Positions 18,136 to 26,033 of a stretch of 44,723 nt of DNA are shown piece after piece (positions within the stretch are counted from its first letter, which is position 1; each line of letters opens with the position of its first letter). Source of the DNA: Actinomycetes bacterium. Its GTDB lineage: Bacteria; Actinomycetota; Acidimicrobiia; Acidimicrobiales; RAAP-2. The translations under genes and the position numbers were made by a program. Below the pieces are notes generated by a model. It had not been told where the DNA came from. It worked only from the letters and a program-made list of their open reading frames with translations, and searched no databases. The DNA lies in NCBI GenBank assembly GCA_021791635.1, contig JAJYWF010000003.1, forward strand, positions 1-44,723, read 5' to 3'.

Positions 18136-19064
18136 TGGGACAGGGATCGAGCTGGCCGGGTGGCCAGGACCCGGGCGGAGGGTTGGCGGAGATCGGACAG
18201 GAGGTGGAAGACGGCCATGGTCCGCAGGACCAGGTAGGTGACGTCGAGCTCCCACCATCGGTGGCCCTGACGGGCCGACGGCGGGTAGTGGTGGTGGTTG
18301 TTGTGCCATCCCTCGCCGAAGGTGAGCAGGGCGACCGGCCAGCAGTTCCGGCTGGTGTCGGGCGTCTCGTACCGGCGGCGTCCGACGCGGTGCGCCACCG
18401 AGTTCACCGAGAAGGTGGCGTGCCAGAGGGCCACGGTGGACACGGCGAAGGCCACCAGGCCACCCCAGCCGAAGACCCAGAGGCACAGCGCACCGAGGAG
18501 CCACGGCCCGACGATCTGGTAGCGGTCCACGACGCGGAGCTCGGGGTAGCGGGACAGGTCGGCGACGAGGCCGGGCTCGGCCCGCTTGGAGCGGCGGGAC
18601 AGCACCCAGCCGGCGTGGCTCCACCACCAGCCGTCGTTCGGTGAGTGAGGGTCGCCGGCGACGTCGGTGGAGCGGTGGTGCCGGCGGTGGTGGCTGGCCC
18701 ACCACAGGGGACCCTTCTGGGCCGCGGTGACCCCACCCACGGCCATGACCAGCTGGGCGGGGCGCGACAGCCGGTAGCTGCGGTGCGAGAAGTAGCGGTG
18801 GTAGCCGGCGGTGATGAAGAACATCCGGATGGCGTACAGCGCGATGGCCAGTACCAGGTCTCCGACGCCGAATCCGACCAGGAGGAGGGCCAACGGCGCC
18901 AGGTGCAAGACGATGAAGGGGATGCCCGACAGCCAGTCGATCCCGGTCCCCTGCTCGGAGCGTGCCGCCGGGCGTGCCGCCGGGCGTGCCGCCGGGCGTG
19001 CTGCCGGGCGGCCATCAGGGGGCCGGGTTTCCAGTACCGCCGGGCCCGTGTCCACTCGGGTCAC
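18132..19064 (-). CDS. Membrane fatty acid desaturase (acyl-CoA delta-9 type)
   Basis: Di-iron membrane enzyme that inserts a double bond into acyl chains. The three histidine boxes are clear: HRYFSH, HHRRHH and HNNHHH (in EGWHNNHHHYPPSARQGHRW). Four hydrophobic segments flank them. 310 residues. The N-terminal 40 residues contain four ARPA repeats encoded by a 12-bp tandem repeat. The ATG overlaps the upstream methyltransferase stop, and the stop overlaps the regulator start, so expression is coupled. The electron donor is not encoded in the operon. Its product could be the substrate of the upstream CFA-like methyltransferase. Confidence 0.92.
   Translation of the reverse strand: MTRVDTGPAVLETRPPDGRPAARPAARPAARPAARSEQGTGIDWLSGIPFIVLHLAPLALLLVGFGVGDLVLAIALYAIRMFFITAGYHRYFSHRSYRLSRPAQLVMAVGGVTAAQKGPLWWASHHRRHHRSTDVAGDPHSPNDGWWWSHAGWVLSRRSKRAEPGLVADLSRYPELRVVDRYQIVGPWLLGALCLWVFGWGGLVAFAVSTVALWHATFSVNSVAHRVGRRRYETPDTSRNCWPVALLTFGEGWHNNHHHYPPSARQGHRWWELDVTYLVLRTMAVFHLLSDLRQPSARVLATRPARSLSQ
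18961..19008. repeat. 12-bp tandem repeat in the desaturase gene
   Basis: Four copies of CGTGCCGCCGGG in a row, the last with one change. Unit length is a multiple of three, so copy changes would only lengthen or shorten the Ala/Arg/Pro N-terminus. Confidence 0.85.
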
Positions 19065-20377
19065 GGACCGTCTCCCGGTGGCGGCGACGGGGACGCACCG
19101 GGCTTGGCCAGGACCATCTGGACGTCACTGATCCGGCGCTCGAGGAAACCAGCCTGGCAGTAGGCCAGGTACAGGTCCCAGAGCCGGAGGAACGCCTCGT
19201 CATAACCGAGCGCGGCGATGGCTGATCGGTTCTCCAAGAACCGCAGCCGCCAGCGTGTGAGCGTGGTGGCGTAGTGGGCCCCGATGTCCTCGACGTCGAT
19301 CGTCTCCAGGTCGGTGACGGCGCTCACCGACCGGCGGATGGATCGCACCGAGGGGATGGTAGAGCCGGGATAGATCATGGCCTTCACGAAGTCGTCCTTC
19401 CGCCGGGCTCTGCGGTATAGGCGGTCGTCGATCACGATGGCCTGGAGGGCCATGACCCCGTGGGGACGGAGGAGGTCCGAGCAGGTCCGGAAGAACGTGT
19501 CGTGCTGCCGCCAGCCGACCGCCTCGATCATCTCCACCGACACCAGCTTGTCCCAGCTGCCTTTCAGATCCCGGTAGTCCTTGTCGAGGACGGTGACCAT
19601 GTCGGCGACGCCGGCCTCGGCCACCCGCCTGCGGGCCGTGTGGAACTGGTTGTCCGAGATCGTGGTCGTGGTCACCCGGGCGCCGTAGCGGCTGGCGGCG
19701 TGGATGGCGAAGCTCCCCCATCCGGTGCCGATCTCGAGGAGCTCGTCGCCGGGTTCGAGGGCCAGCTTGGTGCAGATCCGGTCCATCTTGGTCACCGAAG
19801 CCTCGGTCAGCGACATGTCGGGCCGCTCGAAGTAGGCGCACGAGTAGCTGAGCGTCGAGTCGAGGAACAAAGAGAACAGGTCGTCGCTCAAGTCGTAGTG
19901 GGACTGCACGTAGGCCCGGTCCTGCTCCCGGTCGTGGGCGGTGCGGGCGCCTGTTCCCCGCAGGGCTGACACGGACGCTCCCAGGCGGTCCACCAGGCCG
20001 CCGGGCCGGGGCAGGTGACGGGTGGCCAGCCGGAGGAGACCCACCAGGTCGGGGGTGTCCCAGAGCCCGGCCACATAGCTTCGCCCGAGGCCGACGCTGC
20101 CCTGTGCGAGCACGAGGCGGTAAGCGGCGGGGTCGTGGACGTGCACCTCGACCGGGCCCAAGTCGCCGCCAGGTCCAAGTCCCCGCCGGGTCCAAGTTCC
20201 CGCCGGGTCCGGTCGCCCGGGACCAGATGCCGGCGTGAGTGGCCGACCGGAGCGGTCCTCGACCAACACCACGCGGCCGTCGCTGGCCCGCTGCACGAGA
20301 GCCTTCGCCACCCAACCGGCCAGGCGGTCGCTGGACGGTCGGGGCCTGAGCTCGACCGGGGAAGGGGCGATGGTCAT
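19061..20377 (-). CDS. Cyclopropane-fatty-acid-synthase family SAM methyltransferase
   Basis: Adds a methylene or methyl group from S-adenosylmethionine to a double bond in membrane phospholipid acyl chains. Motifs: QSHYDLSDDLFSLFLDSTLS, the SAM site LLEIGTGWGSFAIHA, VSVEMIEAVG, and the family end piece LAYCQAGFLERRI. 438 residues. ATG start, seven bases after the DUF1365 stop. Residues about 45-75 are a low-complexity Gly/Pro/Thr stretch produced by a 17-bp tandem repeat. Cyclopropanation is one possible activity; CFA-like enzymes paired with flavoproteins can also make methyl-branched or furan fatty acids, so the exact product is open. Confidence 0.9.
   Translation of the reverse strand: MTIAPSPVELRPRPSSDRLAGWVAKALVQRASDGRVVLVEDRSGRPLTPASGPGRPDPAGTWTRRGLGPGGDLGPVEVHVHDPAAYRLVLAQGSVGLGRSYVAGLWDTPDLVGLLRLATRHLPRPGGLVDRLGASVSALRGTGARTAHDREQDRAYVQSHYDLSDDLFSLFLDSTLSYSCAYFERPDMSLTEASVTKMDRICTKLALEPGDELLEIGTGWGSFAIHAASRYGARVTTTTISDNQFHTARRRVAEAGVADMVTVLDKDYRDLKGSWDKLVSVEMIEAVGWRQHDTFFRTCSDLLRPHGVMALQAIVIDDRLYRRARRKDDFVKAMIYPGSTIPSVRSIRRSVSAVTDLETIDVEDIGAHYATTLTRWRLRFLENRSAIAALGYDEAFLRLWDLYLAYCQAGFLERRISDVQMVLAKPGASPSPPPGDGP
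20160..20210. repeat. 17-bp tandem repeat in the CFA-synthase-like gene
   Basis: Three adjacent copies of a 17-bp unit (consensus AAGTCCCCGCCGGGTCC; copies differ at one to three positions). The unit is not a multiple of three, so gain or loss of one copy would shift the reading frame. Confidence 0.85.
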
Positions 20378-20384
20378 CGGGGGC

Positions 20385-21167
20385 TCACCCGGCCTCCCGC
20401 GAGCCCACCGGGCACCCCCCGGGAACGGCGCGCCCGGGATGGCGGTGCACCGGGACCCCCTTGGCGGCCAGGCGGGCCGCCTGCCAGTAGATCCCCGCGG
20501 ACACCCGCCAGGTCATCAGCGGGTGCCGGACCAGGAGCGACCCCATGGCCCGGTGGTCGAGCGGGCGACGCCGCAGCCGAAGCCCGGCGCCGAACACCGC
20601 CCGGCCGTCCTCCACATTCTCGACGGACACCCCGAGGCCCTCCCCGGGGATCCCGATCCGGAACCGGTAGGTCTGCTCCATCGGGAAGAAGGGCGAGACG
20701 TGCATCGCCTTGGCCACCTCGACGTCGACCCTCCCGTCGGGGTCCGCATCCAAGACGTAGTCGTGGCGTTCGTTCCACGGGGTGTTGGTCACCGAGGCCA
20801 CGACCCGCCGGACCCGCAGTCCGGCCGGATCGAAGCAGAAGTACAGGGCGAGCGGGTTGAAGCACCACCCCCAGGTTCGCACGTGGGCGAGCATCCGCAC
20901 CGGTCCGTCACATCCGGCCGTCTCCCTGACGGCGTCGAGGAGGGGGACCGCGGGATCCCCCAGATAGTCGGAGCGGCGGAATTGCACCGGCCGACCGGGA
21001 CGTAGCGACCACATGGAGTGCTGCTCGAGCACCGCCGGGATCTCTTCGAGGTCGAGGTAGCACAACGCCAGGTGCGAGGTGAAGGTGTGGGCCGTCGGCT
21101 CCAGGCGGTGGTGGGTCACCCGCCCTTCGTAGAGGGCACTGTGGGCCGGCGGGTACGGCGCGCTCAT
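20385..21167 (-). CDS. DUF1365 family protein
   Basis: 260 residues starting SAPYPPAHSALYEGRVTHHR, with YLDLEEIPAVL, FNPLALYFCFD and the strongly conserved NTPWNERHDYVL and AMHVSPFFPM. DUF1365 genes nearly always sit next to the FAD amine-oxidase-like and CFA-like genes, as here. Biochemistry is not established; a part in lipid modification under oxidative or light stress is inferred from context. The start overlaps the flavoprotein stop (ATGA). Confidence 0.9.
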   Translation of the reverse strand: MSAPYPPAHSALYEGRVTHHRLEPTAHTFTSHLALCYLDLEEIPAVLEQHSMWSLRPGRPVQFRRSDYLGDPAVPLLDAVRETAGCDGPVRMLAHVRTWGWCFNPLALYFCFDPAGLRVRRVVASVTNTPWNERHDYVLDADPDGRVDVEVAKAMHVSPFFPMEQTYRFRIGIPGEGLGVSVENVEDGRAVFGAGLRLRRRPLDHRAMGSLLVRHPLMTWRVSAGIYWQAARLAAKGVPVHRHPGRAVPGGCPVGSREAG

Positions 21168-22468
21168 CGGATCGGCGCTCCGAGGTCGGACACCGGGTCC
21201 ACGCCCAGGTCCCGGCATACGTCGACGGCGCTCGCCACCCCGTCCTCGTGGAAGCCGTACCCCCAGTACGCGCCGCAGTACCACGTCCGGCGGTGGCCCT
21301 GGACGTCCCGGCGCCGTGCCTGGGCGGCCACGGCGGCGGCGTCGAAGACCGGGTGGTGGTATACCCATCGTCCGAGGACGGTTGCCGGATCGACATGCTG
21401 CTCGCGGTTGAGGGTCACGCAGATCTGGTGGCGGGAGTCGAGGCGCTGGAGCCGGTTCATCCAGTAGGTGACGGTGGGCCGGTCCACCGGCTCGACCGGG
21501 AGGTGGGCGTTCCAGCTGGCCCAAGCCCGCCGCCGGCGGGGGAGGAGAGAAGCGTCGGTGTGCAGGACGGCGACGTTTGGTCGGTAGCCGATGGCCCCGA
21601 GCACCCTCCGCTCGTCCGGCGACGGGTCGCTCAACAGCCCGAGAGCCTGGTCGCTGTGGACCGCCACGACGGCAGCGTCGAAATCCTCGGGTCCCGCGGC
21701 GCTCATCACGGTGACACCCGCGGCCGTCCGGGTGAGCTTCTCCACCGGGGTCGCCCTCCGGAAGCGGGCCGGCGTCCGGTCGACGATGGCCTCGACGTAC
21801 CGGGCGGCACCGCCGGTGACCGTCCGCCAGCGCGGACGACCCTTCAGCTGCAGCATGCCGTGGTTCTCGAGGAACCTGAACAGCATCCCCACCGGTACGG
21901 CGTCGAACGTGGTGGGGTCGGCGGACCAGATGGCCGATCCCAGAGGGACGAGGTAGTGCGGCGCCAGGCGGGGTCCGTAGCGACCGCGGGACAGGAAGTC
22001 GGCCAGAGTCTCGGTTGTCGAGGGCGGGATCCCGGTCACCGCCCCGGCAGCCAGGAACCGCCGGGCGTCGCGATTGAACTGCAGGATGTCGGCCAGCAGC
22101 CGTGAGTGCGAGGGATCGAGGGCGCTGGCCGGTCGGGCCCACAGTCCCAGGCCGTTGCCCCGGTACTCGACGTCGCGCCGGTACTCGACGTCGCCCCGGG
22201 CCCCCGAGACGCTGAAGCTCATCTCCGAGGGCTGCGTGGCCACCCCCAGCTGACCGAGAAGGGACGAGAAGAGGGGGTAGTTGGTGTCGTTGTAGACGAT
22301 AAAGCCGGTGTCGACGTCGTGGGTCTCGTCGGGCAGGTCGACCCGCACGGTGTGGGTATGGCCCCCCAGGTGGTCGCCGGCCTCGAACACCGTGACCTCG
22401 TGACGGCGGGAGAGCCAGAGGGCGCTCGAAAGTCCGGCGATCCCCGAGCCGACGACGGCGATCTTCAT
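21164..22468 (-). CDS. FAD/NAD(P)-binding amine-oxidase-like oxidoreductase
   Basis: Flavoprotein of 434 residues starting MKIAVVGSGIAGLSSALWLS, with the ribose-binding acid in VFEAGDHLGGHTHTV. Internal motifs DVDTGFIVYNDTNYPLFSSL and SAIWSADPTTFDAVP, and the terminal YCGAYWGYGFHEDGV, match the family that accompanies DUF1365 and CFA-like genes. It probably performs an oxidation on the methylated acyl chain or its precursor; the substrate is not known from sequence. The ATG overlaps the SDR stop. An 18-bp tandem duplication yields the doubled peptide DVEYR. Confidence 0.9.
   Translation of the reverse strand: MKIAVVGSGIAGLSSALWLSRRHEVTVFEAGDHLGGHTHTVRVDLPDETHDVDTGFIVYNDTNYPLFSSLLGQLGVATQPSEMSFSVSGARGDVEYRRDVEYRGNGLGLWARPASALDPSHSRLLADILQFNRDARRFLAAGAVTGIPPSTTETLADFLSRGRYGPRLAPHYLVPLGSAIWSADPTTFDAVPVGMLFRFLENHGMLQLKGRPRWRTVTGGAARYVEAIVDRTPARFRRATPVEKLTRTAAGVTVMSAAGPEDFDAAVVAVHSDQALGLLSDPSPDERRVLGAIGYRPNVAVLHTDASLLPRRRRAWASWNAHLPVEPVDRPTVTYWMNRLQRLDSRHQICVTLNREQHVDPATVLGRWVYHHPVFDAAAVAAQARRRDVQGHRRTWYCGAYWGYGFHEDGVASAVDVCRDLGVDPVSDLGAPIR
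22160..22195. repeat. 18-bp tandem duplication in the flavoprotein gene
   Basis: Two adjacent copies of CCGGTACTCGACGTCGC plus one variable base. In frame; it gives the peptide repeat YRRDVEYRGNG. Confidence 0.8.
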
Positions 22469-23643
22469 GCCACCCGCCCGCTCTCGCTGAGCCCGGCCTG
22501 GGACTGGCACCACTCCCACAGCCGCTCCTCCTCGGCACCGGGTTCGTCGCGCTGCTCGGCACCGGGTTCGTCCCCGTCCTCGGCGGACGCGGCAGGGCGC
22601 GGGTGTGGGCGACGGCGCTCGGTGACAAGTCGCAGGGCCCGGCGGTGCTCAGGGCGGAGCCGGCGGTCCAGCCATATCCCCCGACCCGGGGTCGGGGCAG
22701 GCGGCGGTGTCGGCCCGTTCGTGGCGCCGCCGCCGGCCAACAGCCAGACGACGGTGTCGGCTCCCTCCGGCGGATGTCGGAGAAGCGGTCGGGCGAGCAG
22801 TGCGAACATCGGCAAGCCGTGGCGCAAGGCCTCGGTATCGACCCAGCCGGGGTGCATGGCCACACAGGCGACGCCCCTCTCGGCGAGTCGCTCGGCCCAC
22901 AGCCGGGCCAGCACCACTTGAGCCCGCTTGGCCCGGGCATAGGACCGTGCACCCCGGTACCCTTCCGTCGAGCCGAGCTGGTCCGCGTCGAGGAGCTGGG
23001 CGTACATGCCTCCCGAGGACACCCAGACCACCGTCGAGGGCGCGCCGGCCTCCAGCATCGGGGTCAGGCGGGCCGTGAGCAGGTGGGGGCCCACCACGTG
23101 CACCGCCGCGGTCTCCTCGATCCCGTCGGGCGACGTGACGAGCTCGGGGTACAGCAGCCCAGCGGCGTGGACCAGTCCGTGCAGGCGATCACCGCGTCGC
23201 AGCACTCGGTCCGCCAAGTCGTTGACCGCCGCCACCGATCCCATGTCGGCGACCTCAGCCCACACCGAGGGCTGTGCCGCCGGCGACGAGAGAGGCGACG
23301 GACCCGATCCCTGGGCCCGACGGGCTGTGGGCTCCCCGGGCGAGCCCACCGACGATCCCGACTGCTCGGCGATGATCTCGACCGCCCGCTCCGCCCGGTC
23401 CCGGTCCCGACCGACGATGCCCACCGTGGCCCCGGCTCGGGCGCAGGCCACCGCCACCGCCCGACCGATGCCGCTGGTACCCCCGGTGACCAGGATGGTC
23501 TTGCCGGTGAAGTCTGGCTCGGGCCCGTCGTCCCAGTGCCACAGATGCCGACGGACGGTGAACCCCGGGCGGGACCAGCTGCCCACCACGGTGGCTTCCA
23601 GCACGTCGTCCACGAAGCGTCGCACGGGGGGGCTCAGGACCAC
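22465..23643 (-). CDS. Short-chain dehydrogenase/reductase, first gene of the lipid operon
   Basis: 392 residues. Coenzyme motif KTILVTGGTSGIGRAVAVAC; the NAG-like HAAGLLYPEL; the active-site Ser in VWVSSGG; and the catalytic pair as YARAK. An N-terminal helix of about 45 residues (VRRFVDDVLEATVVGSWSRP) and a C-terminal acidic/Arg-rich tail of about 70 residues extend beyond the usual 250-residue SDR core. GTG start. SDRs of this sort occur with DUF1365, CFA-like and flavoprotein genes in photo-oxidative stress clusters. All six genes from here to 17263 overlap or are within 7 bp, so they form one operon. Confidence 0.88.
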   Translation of the reverse strand: MVLSPPVRRFVDDVLEATVVGSWSRPGFTVRRHLWHWDDGPEPDFTGKTILVTGGTSGIGRAVAVACARAGATVGIVGRDRDRAERAVEIIAEQSGSSVGSPGEPTARRAQGSGPSPLSSPAAQPSVWAEVADMGSVAAVNDLADRVLRRGDRLHGLVHAAGLLYPELVTSPDGIEETAAVHVVGPHLLTARLTPMLEAGAPSTVVWVSSGGMYAQLLDADQLGSTEGYRGARSYARAKRAQVVLARLWAERLAERGVACVAMHPGWVDTEALRHGLPMFALLARPLLRHPPEGADTVVWLLAGGGATNGPTPPPAPTPGRGIWLDRRLRPEHRRALRLVTERRRPHPRPAASAEDGDEPGAEQRDEPGAEEERLWEWCQSQAGLSESGRVA

Positions 23644-23651
23644 GGAGAGAG

Positions 23652-23663
23652 TTTAGCACTAAA
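23652..23663. promoter_or_regulatory. Candidate operator/promoter of the lipid operon
   Basis: TTTAG-CA-CTAAA, an A+T-rich palindrome with 5-bp arms in a very GC-rich stretch, 9 bp upstream of the SDR start codon. On the leftward strand it includes TAAACT, a possible -10 element, so the transcript would be nearly leaderless. It is a reasonable place for the operon's own cobalamin-dependent regulator to bind; that is inference. Confidence 0.35.
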
Positions 23664-23678
23664 GTATGGGGGGCGCGT

Positions 23679-23747
23679 GGGGCGCGTGGTGCCGTGCCGG
23701 TGGGGCGCGTGGTGCCGTGCCGGTGGTGCGCGTGGGCGGCGCCGGTG
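23679..23747. repeat. 23-bp tandem repeat upstream of the lipid operon
   Basis: Two perfect adjacent copies of a 23-bp unit (23679-23701 and 23702-23724, core GCGCGTGGTGCCGTGCCGG) and a third degraded copy. It lies in the 179 bp between the aquaporin and SDR genes. No gene was seen in this stretch. Confidence 0.8.
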
Positions 23748-23822
23748 TGAGGGCGCTGGTGGGGGTGGGGGTCCGGCGTCGCTCTCGTCGTGGAGCGGCT
23801 GGCCGAAGGCGGGTGGAGTTGC

Positions 23823-24623
23823 CTACGCGCCGGGGAGCAGGCCCCGGGCCACCAAGTCAGCGGGCTTGCTGGGTGGACCGCGGAGGACCCACGCCACGGC
23901 GACGGCGATCGCGCCGCCGACGACGGGACCAACCACGTAAGCCCACCAGTCGTCCCAGTGGGCGCCGATGATCACCGGGCCGAGAGAGCGCGCCGGGTTC
24001 ATCGAGGCCCCCGTGACCGGCGCCGCCCACAGCCCGGCCAACGCGATGTACCCGGCCACGGCCAGAGCGGCGTTGGCGCCGATGTTGCGGGCTCCCGACG
24101 CGGTACCGAGGATGACGCTGACCAGCCCGGCGGTGAGGACCATCTCGATAAGCGCCGCCTGCCACCAGGCGAACCCGGGGCGCGGGAGGGTGGACCCAAG
24201 GTTGCCGACGTTGCCGAACATCGCCAGGAGAAAGCTCGCCGCCAGCAGGCTCCCGATGAGCTGTGCGGTGACGTAGGCCGGCACCCTCCTCCACGGGAAG
24301 TGGCCCCGGAGGGCGAAGGAGATGCTGACGGCGGGGTTGAGATGGGCACCGCTGATCGTGCCCATGAAGTAGATGATGGCCATGACCATGAGGGCGGGTG
24401 CCACCACCTGTGCGTCCAGGGGCACCTGACCGTGGCTCCAGGCATCCACCACCGGTGCTCCGGCGGCCACCAGCACCAACAGGAACGTCCCGAGCATCTC
24501 GGCGAAGATCCGGCGCCACTCGTAGCTGAGGTCGTTGAAGTTGCGGGTCCAGGGCGTCTGGAGGCTGGCCGGCTCCCGAAGATGCATCGGTACCGGTTGG
24601 AATCTGTCGGCGGATGTGGGCAT
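23823..24623 (-). CDS. Aquaporin / glycerol facilitator (MIP family)
   Basis: Channel protein of 266 residues with six hydrophobic segments. The two pore motifs are intact: SGAHLNPAVS near residue 95 and GASMNPARSLGP near residue 208. The N-terminal 40 residues are cytoplasmic and hydrophilic. Whether water, glycerol or another neutral solute passes cannot be decided here. It runs in the same direction as the lipid operon but is separated by repeats, so it is probably its own unit. The 75 bp to the divergent gene at 24699 hold the promoters of both; no clear motif was seen. Confidence 0.93.
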   Translation of the reverse strand: MPTSADRFQPVPMHLREPASLQTPWTRNFNDLSYEWRRIFAEMLGTFLLVLVAAGAPVVDAWSHGQVPLDAQVVAPALMVMAIIYFMGTISGAHLNPAVSISFALRGHFPWRRVPAYVTAQLIGSLLAASFLLAMFGNVGNLGSTLPRPGFAWWQAALIEMVLTAGLVSVILGTASGARNIGANAALAVAGYIALAGLWAAPVTGASMNPARSLGPVIIGAHWDDWWAYVVGPVVGGAIAVAVAWVLRGPPSKPADLVARGLLPGA

Positions 24624-24698
24624 TGCACCTACTCGGGTACCTGACGCCGATGGCGGCGTAGCATCACTTCACGGGTCCACCGAGGATAGCGAGGAATC

Positions 24699-25073
24699 AT
24701 GGCCAAGAAGCGTGAGCACTGGAAGGTGGAGCCTGAAGACCAGGACTTCCCCGCGGCCCGGACCTACCTCTCGCTCCTGGTCGGCCCGGCGGAGGCGGCG
24801 CGGTTGGCCGACGCCCTGGCCCACGAGCAGACCCTGGCGTACTACGCGGCCAAGGACCTGCTCCGGGCATCCGGGCTCCCCTTGCTGTCCGAAGACGACG
24901 TCGAAGTTCGTAACGACCTCGGCAAGATCAAGAAGGGGCAGAAGCTCTCCCCGGTGCTGCTGGTGTACGGGGAGCCCCTGTGGGTGGCCGACGGCTACCA
25001 CCGCATCTGCACGAGTTACCACGTGAACGAAAAGGTCCTCGTCCCGTGCCGGATCGTGGCCCGGACTTCCTGA
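24699..25073 (+). CDS. Small protein with a ParB/sulfiredoxin-like domain
   Basis: 124 residues, unrecognised as a named family. The C-terminal half, KLSPVLLVYGEPLWVADGYH followed by RICTSYHVNEKVLVPCRIV, resembles the core of ParB-like nuclease folds, in which a polar D-G-x-H-R element binds nucleotide. The N-terminal half is helical (YLSLLVGPAEAARLADALAH). ATG start with GGAATC-type spacing. It stands alone; the function is unknown. A 20-bp tandem repeat runs over its stop codon. Confidence 0.7.
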   Translation: MAKKREHWKVEPEDQDFPAARTYLSLLVGPAEAARLADALAHEQTLAYYAAKDLLRASGLPLLSEDDVEVRNDLGKIKKGQKLSPVLLVYGEPLWVADGYHRICTSYHVNEKVLVPCRIVARTS

Positions 25074-25100
25074 CCGGCGCCCGGACTTCCTGACCGGCGC
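25061..25100. repeat. 20-bp tandem repeat across a stop codon
   Basis: Two perfect copies of CCGGACTTCCTGACCGGCGC. The first copy supplies the last codons and TGA stop of the preceding gene; the second lies in the convergent intergenic gap. Confidence 0.9.
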
Positions 25101-25146
25101 CCGGTCCTCGGCCGCACACGGCACGCCGCCCGGAGGCAGCCGGCCG

Positions 25147-26010
25147 TTAGGGTCGACGCGAGGCTGGCGCGGTTGGCCCGCCGCTCTCCGTCCGGACGAC
25201 CGCCAGCTGGCGTGAGATCGCCAGCAGCTCACCGCCACGGCTCCAGATGCGACCGTCCTCGACCACGAGGCCGTCGGCGGCCTGGACCCCCTGGAACTCC
25301 ACCAGGACCCAGTCGTCGTACCCGGCGGGGATCGGCGTCACGAGGTGGACGGTCAGGTCCACCGTGTACACCCTGGTGGTCGGTGGGGTCATGGCGTAGA
25401 GGGCCGGGAACCAGCAGTCCGAGTACGCCACCAGCAGCGGTGCGTCCAGCGTGACGGCGGGAGAGCCGCTCTCCGTCCGGGCCAGGCGGATCCACCCTCC
25501 GGCGAGGGGCACGTCGGCCAGGGAGTGGGGCATCGGACCGATGGCCCAACGGCGCTCGTAGCGGTCCCGGAATCCCGGGGGGATGTACATTTCGAGCGGG
25601 GGGAGGTCCTCGGGCGGTGGCACGCGTGGGGGTGGCTGGTGAGCCAGATCGATCCCCGCCCTCGGTGCGGTGAACGCTGCCCGGGCCATCACGCCGGTCT
25701 CGTCTCCCTGTCGGAGGATGGCCGAGGCGATGCCCACCGACCTCCCGGAGCGTTCGACCTGCACTTCGGCAGTCAGTGCGCCGGTGCTGAGTGGGGAGAG
25801 GAAGTGGGTATTGAGCGACCGGAGGTGCCTGATCTCCGGGCCGTCCATGGCGCGCTCCGCCTCGGCGCAAAGGGCCCGGGCCGCGAGCGCCGCCACGTAA
25901 CCGCCGTTCGGGCCGAGGTAGATGGCCCAGCCCGCGTCGACCGTCAGGTCGTAGTGCCCGTCTCCAGTGGGGACGGCCGTCGTATCGCGCGCGAATTTCG
26001 AGAGGAGCAT
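25147..26010 (-). CDS. Acyl-CoA thioesterase (TesB-like double hotdog)
   Basis: 287 residues. The N-terminal hotdog has GWAIYLGPNGGYVAALAARA and LNTHFLSPLSTG; the C-terminal half has LVAYSDCWFPALYAMTPPTT, VYTVDLTVHLV and ISRQLAVVR, all typical of the TesB/4HBT_3 superfamily. It would hydrolyse an acyl-CoA, releasing CoA. It lies 23 bp after an acyl-CoA synthetase gene in the same direction, so the pair probably balances activation and release of the same class of acid. Confidence 0.85.
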   Translation of the reverse strand: MLLSKFARDTTAVPTGDGHYDLTVDAGWAIYLGPNGGYVAALAARALCAEAERAMDGPEIRHLRSLNTHFLSPLSTGALTAEVQVERSGRSVGIASAILRQGDETGVMARAAFTAPRAGIDLAHQPPPRVPPPEDLPPLEMYIPPGFRDRYERRWAIGPMPHSLADVPLAGGWIRLARTESGSPAVTLDAPLLVAYSDCWFPALYAMTPPTTRVYTVDLTVHLVTPIPAGYDDWVLVEFQGVQAADGLVVEDGRIWSRGGELLAISRQLAVVRTESGGPTAPASRRP

Positions 26011-26033
26011 CGTCGTGGTCCGTCGATCGGTCC

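Noticed and set aside
20385-22952. 855-codon open frame covering DUF1365 and the flavoprotein region
   Set aside because: Only its last 260 codons (DUF1365) match a family; the upstream part is another frame of the flavoprotein and SDR genes, each of which has its own clear coding frame.
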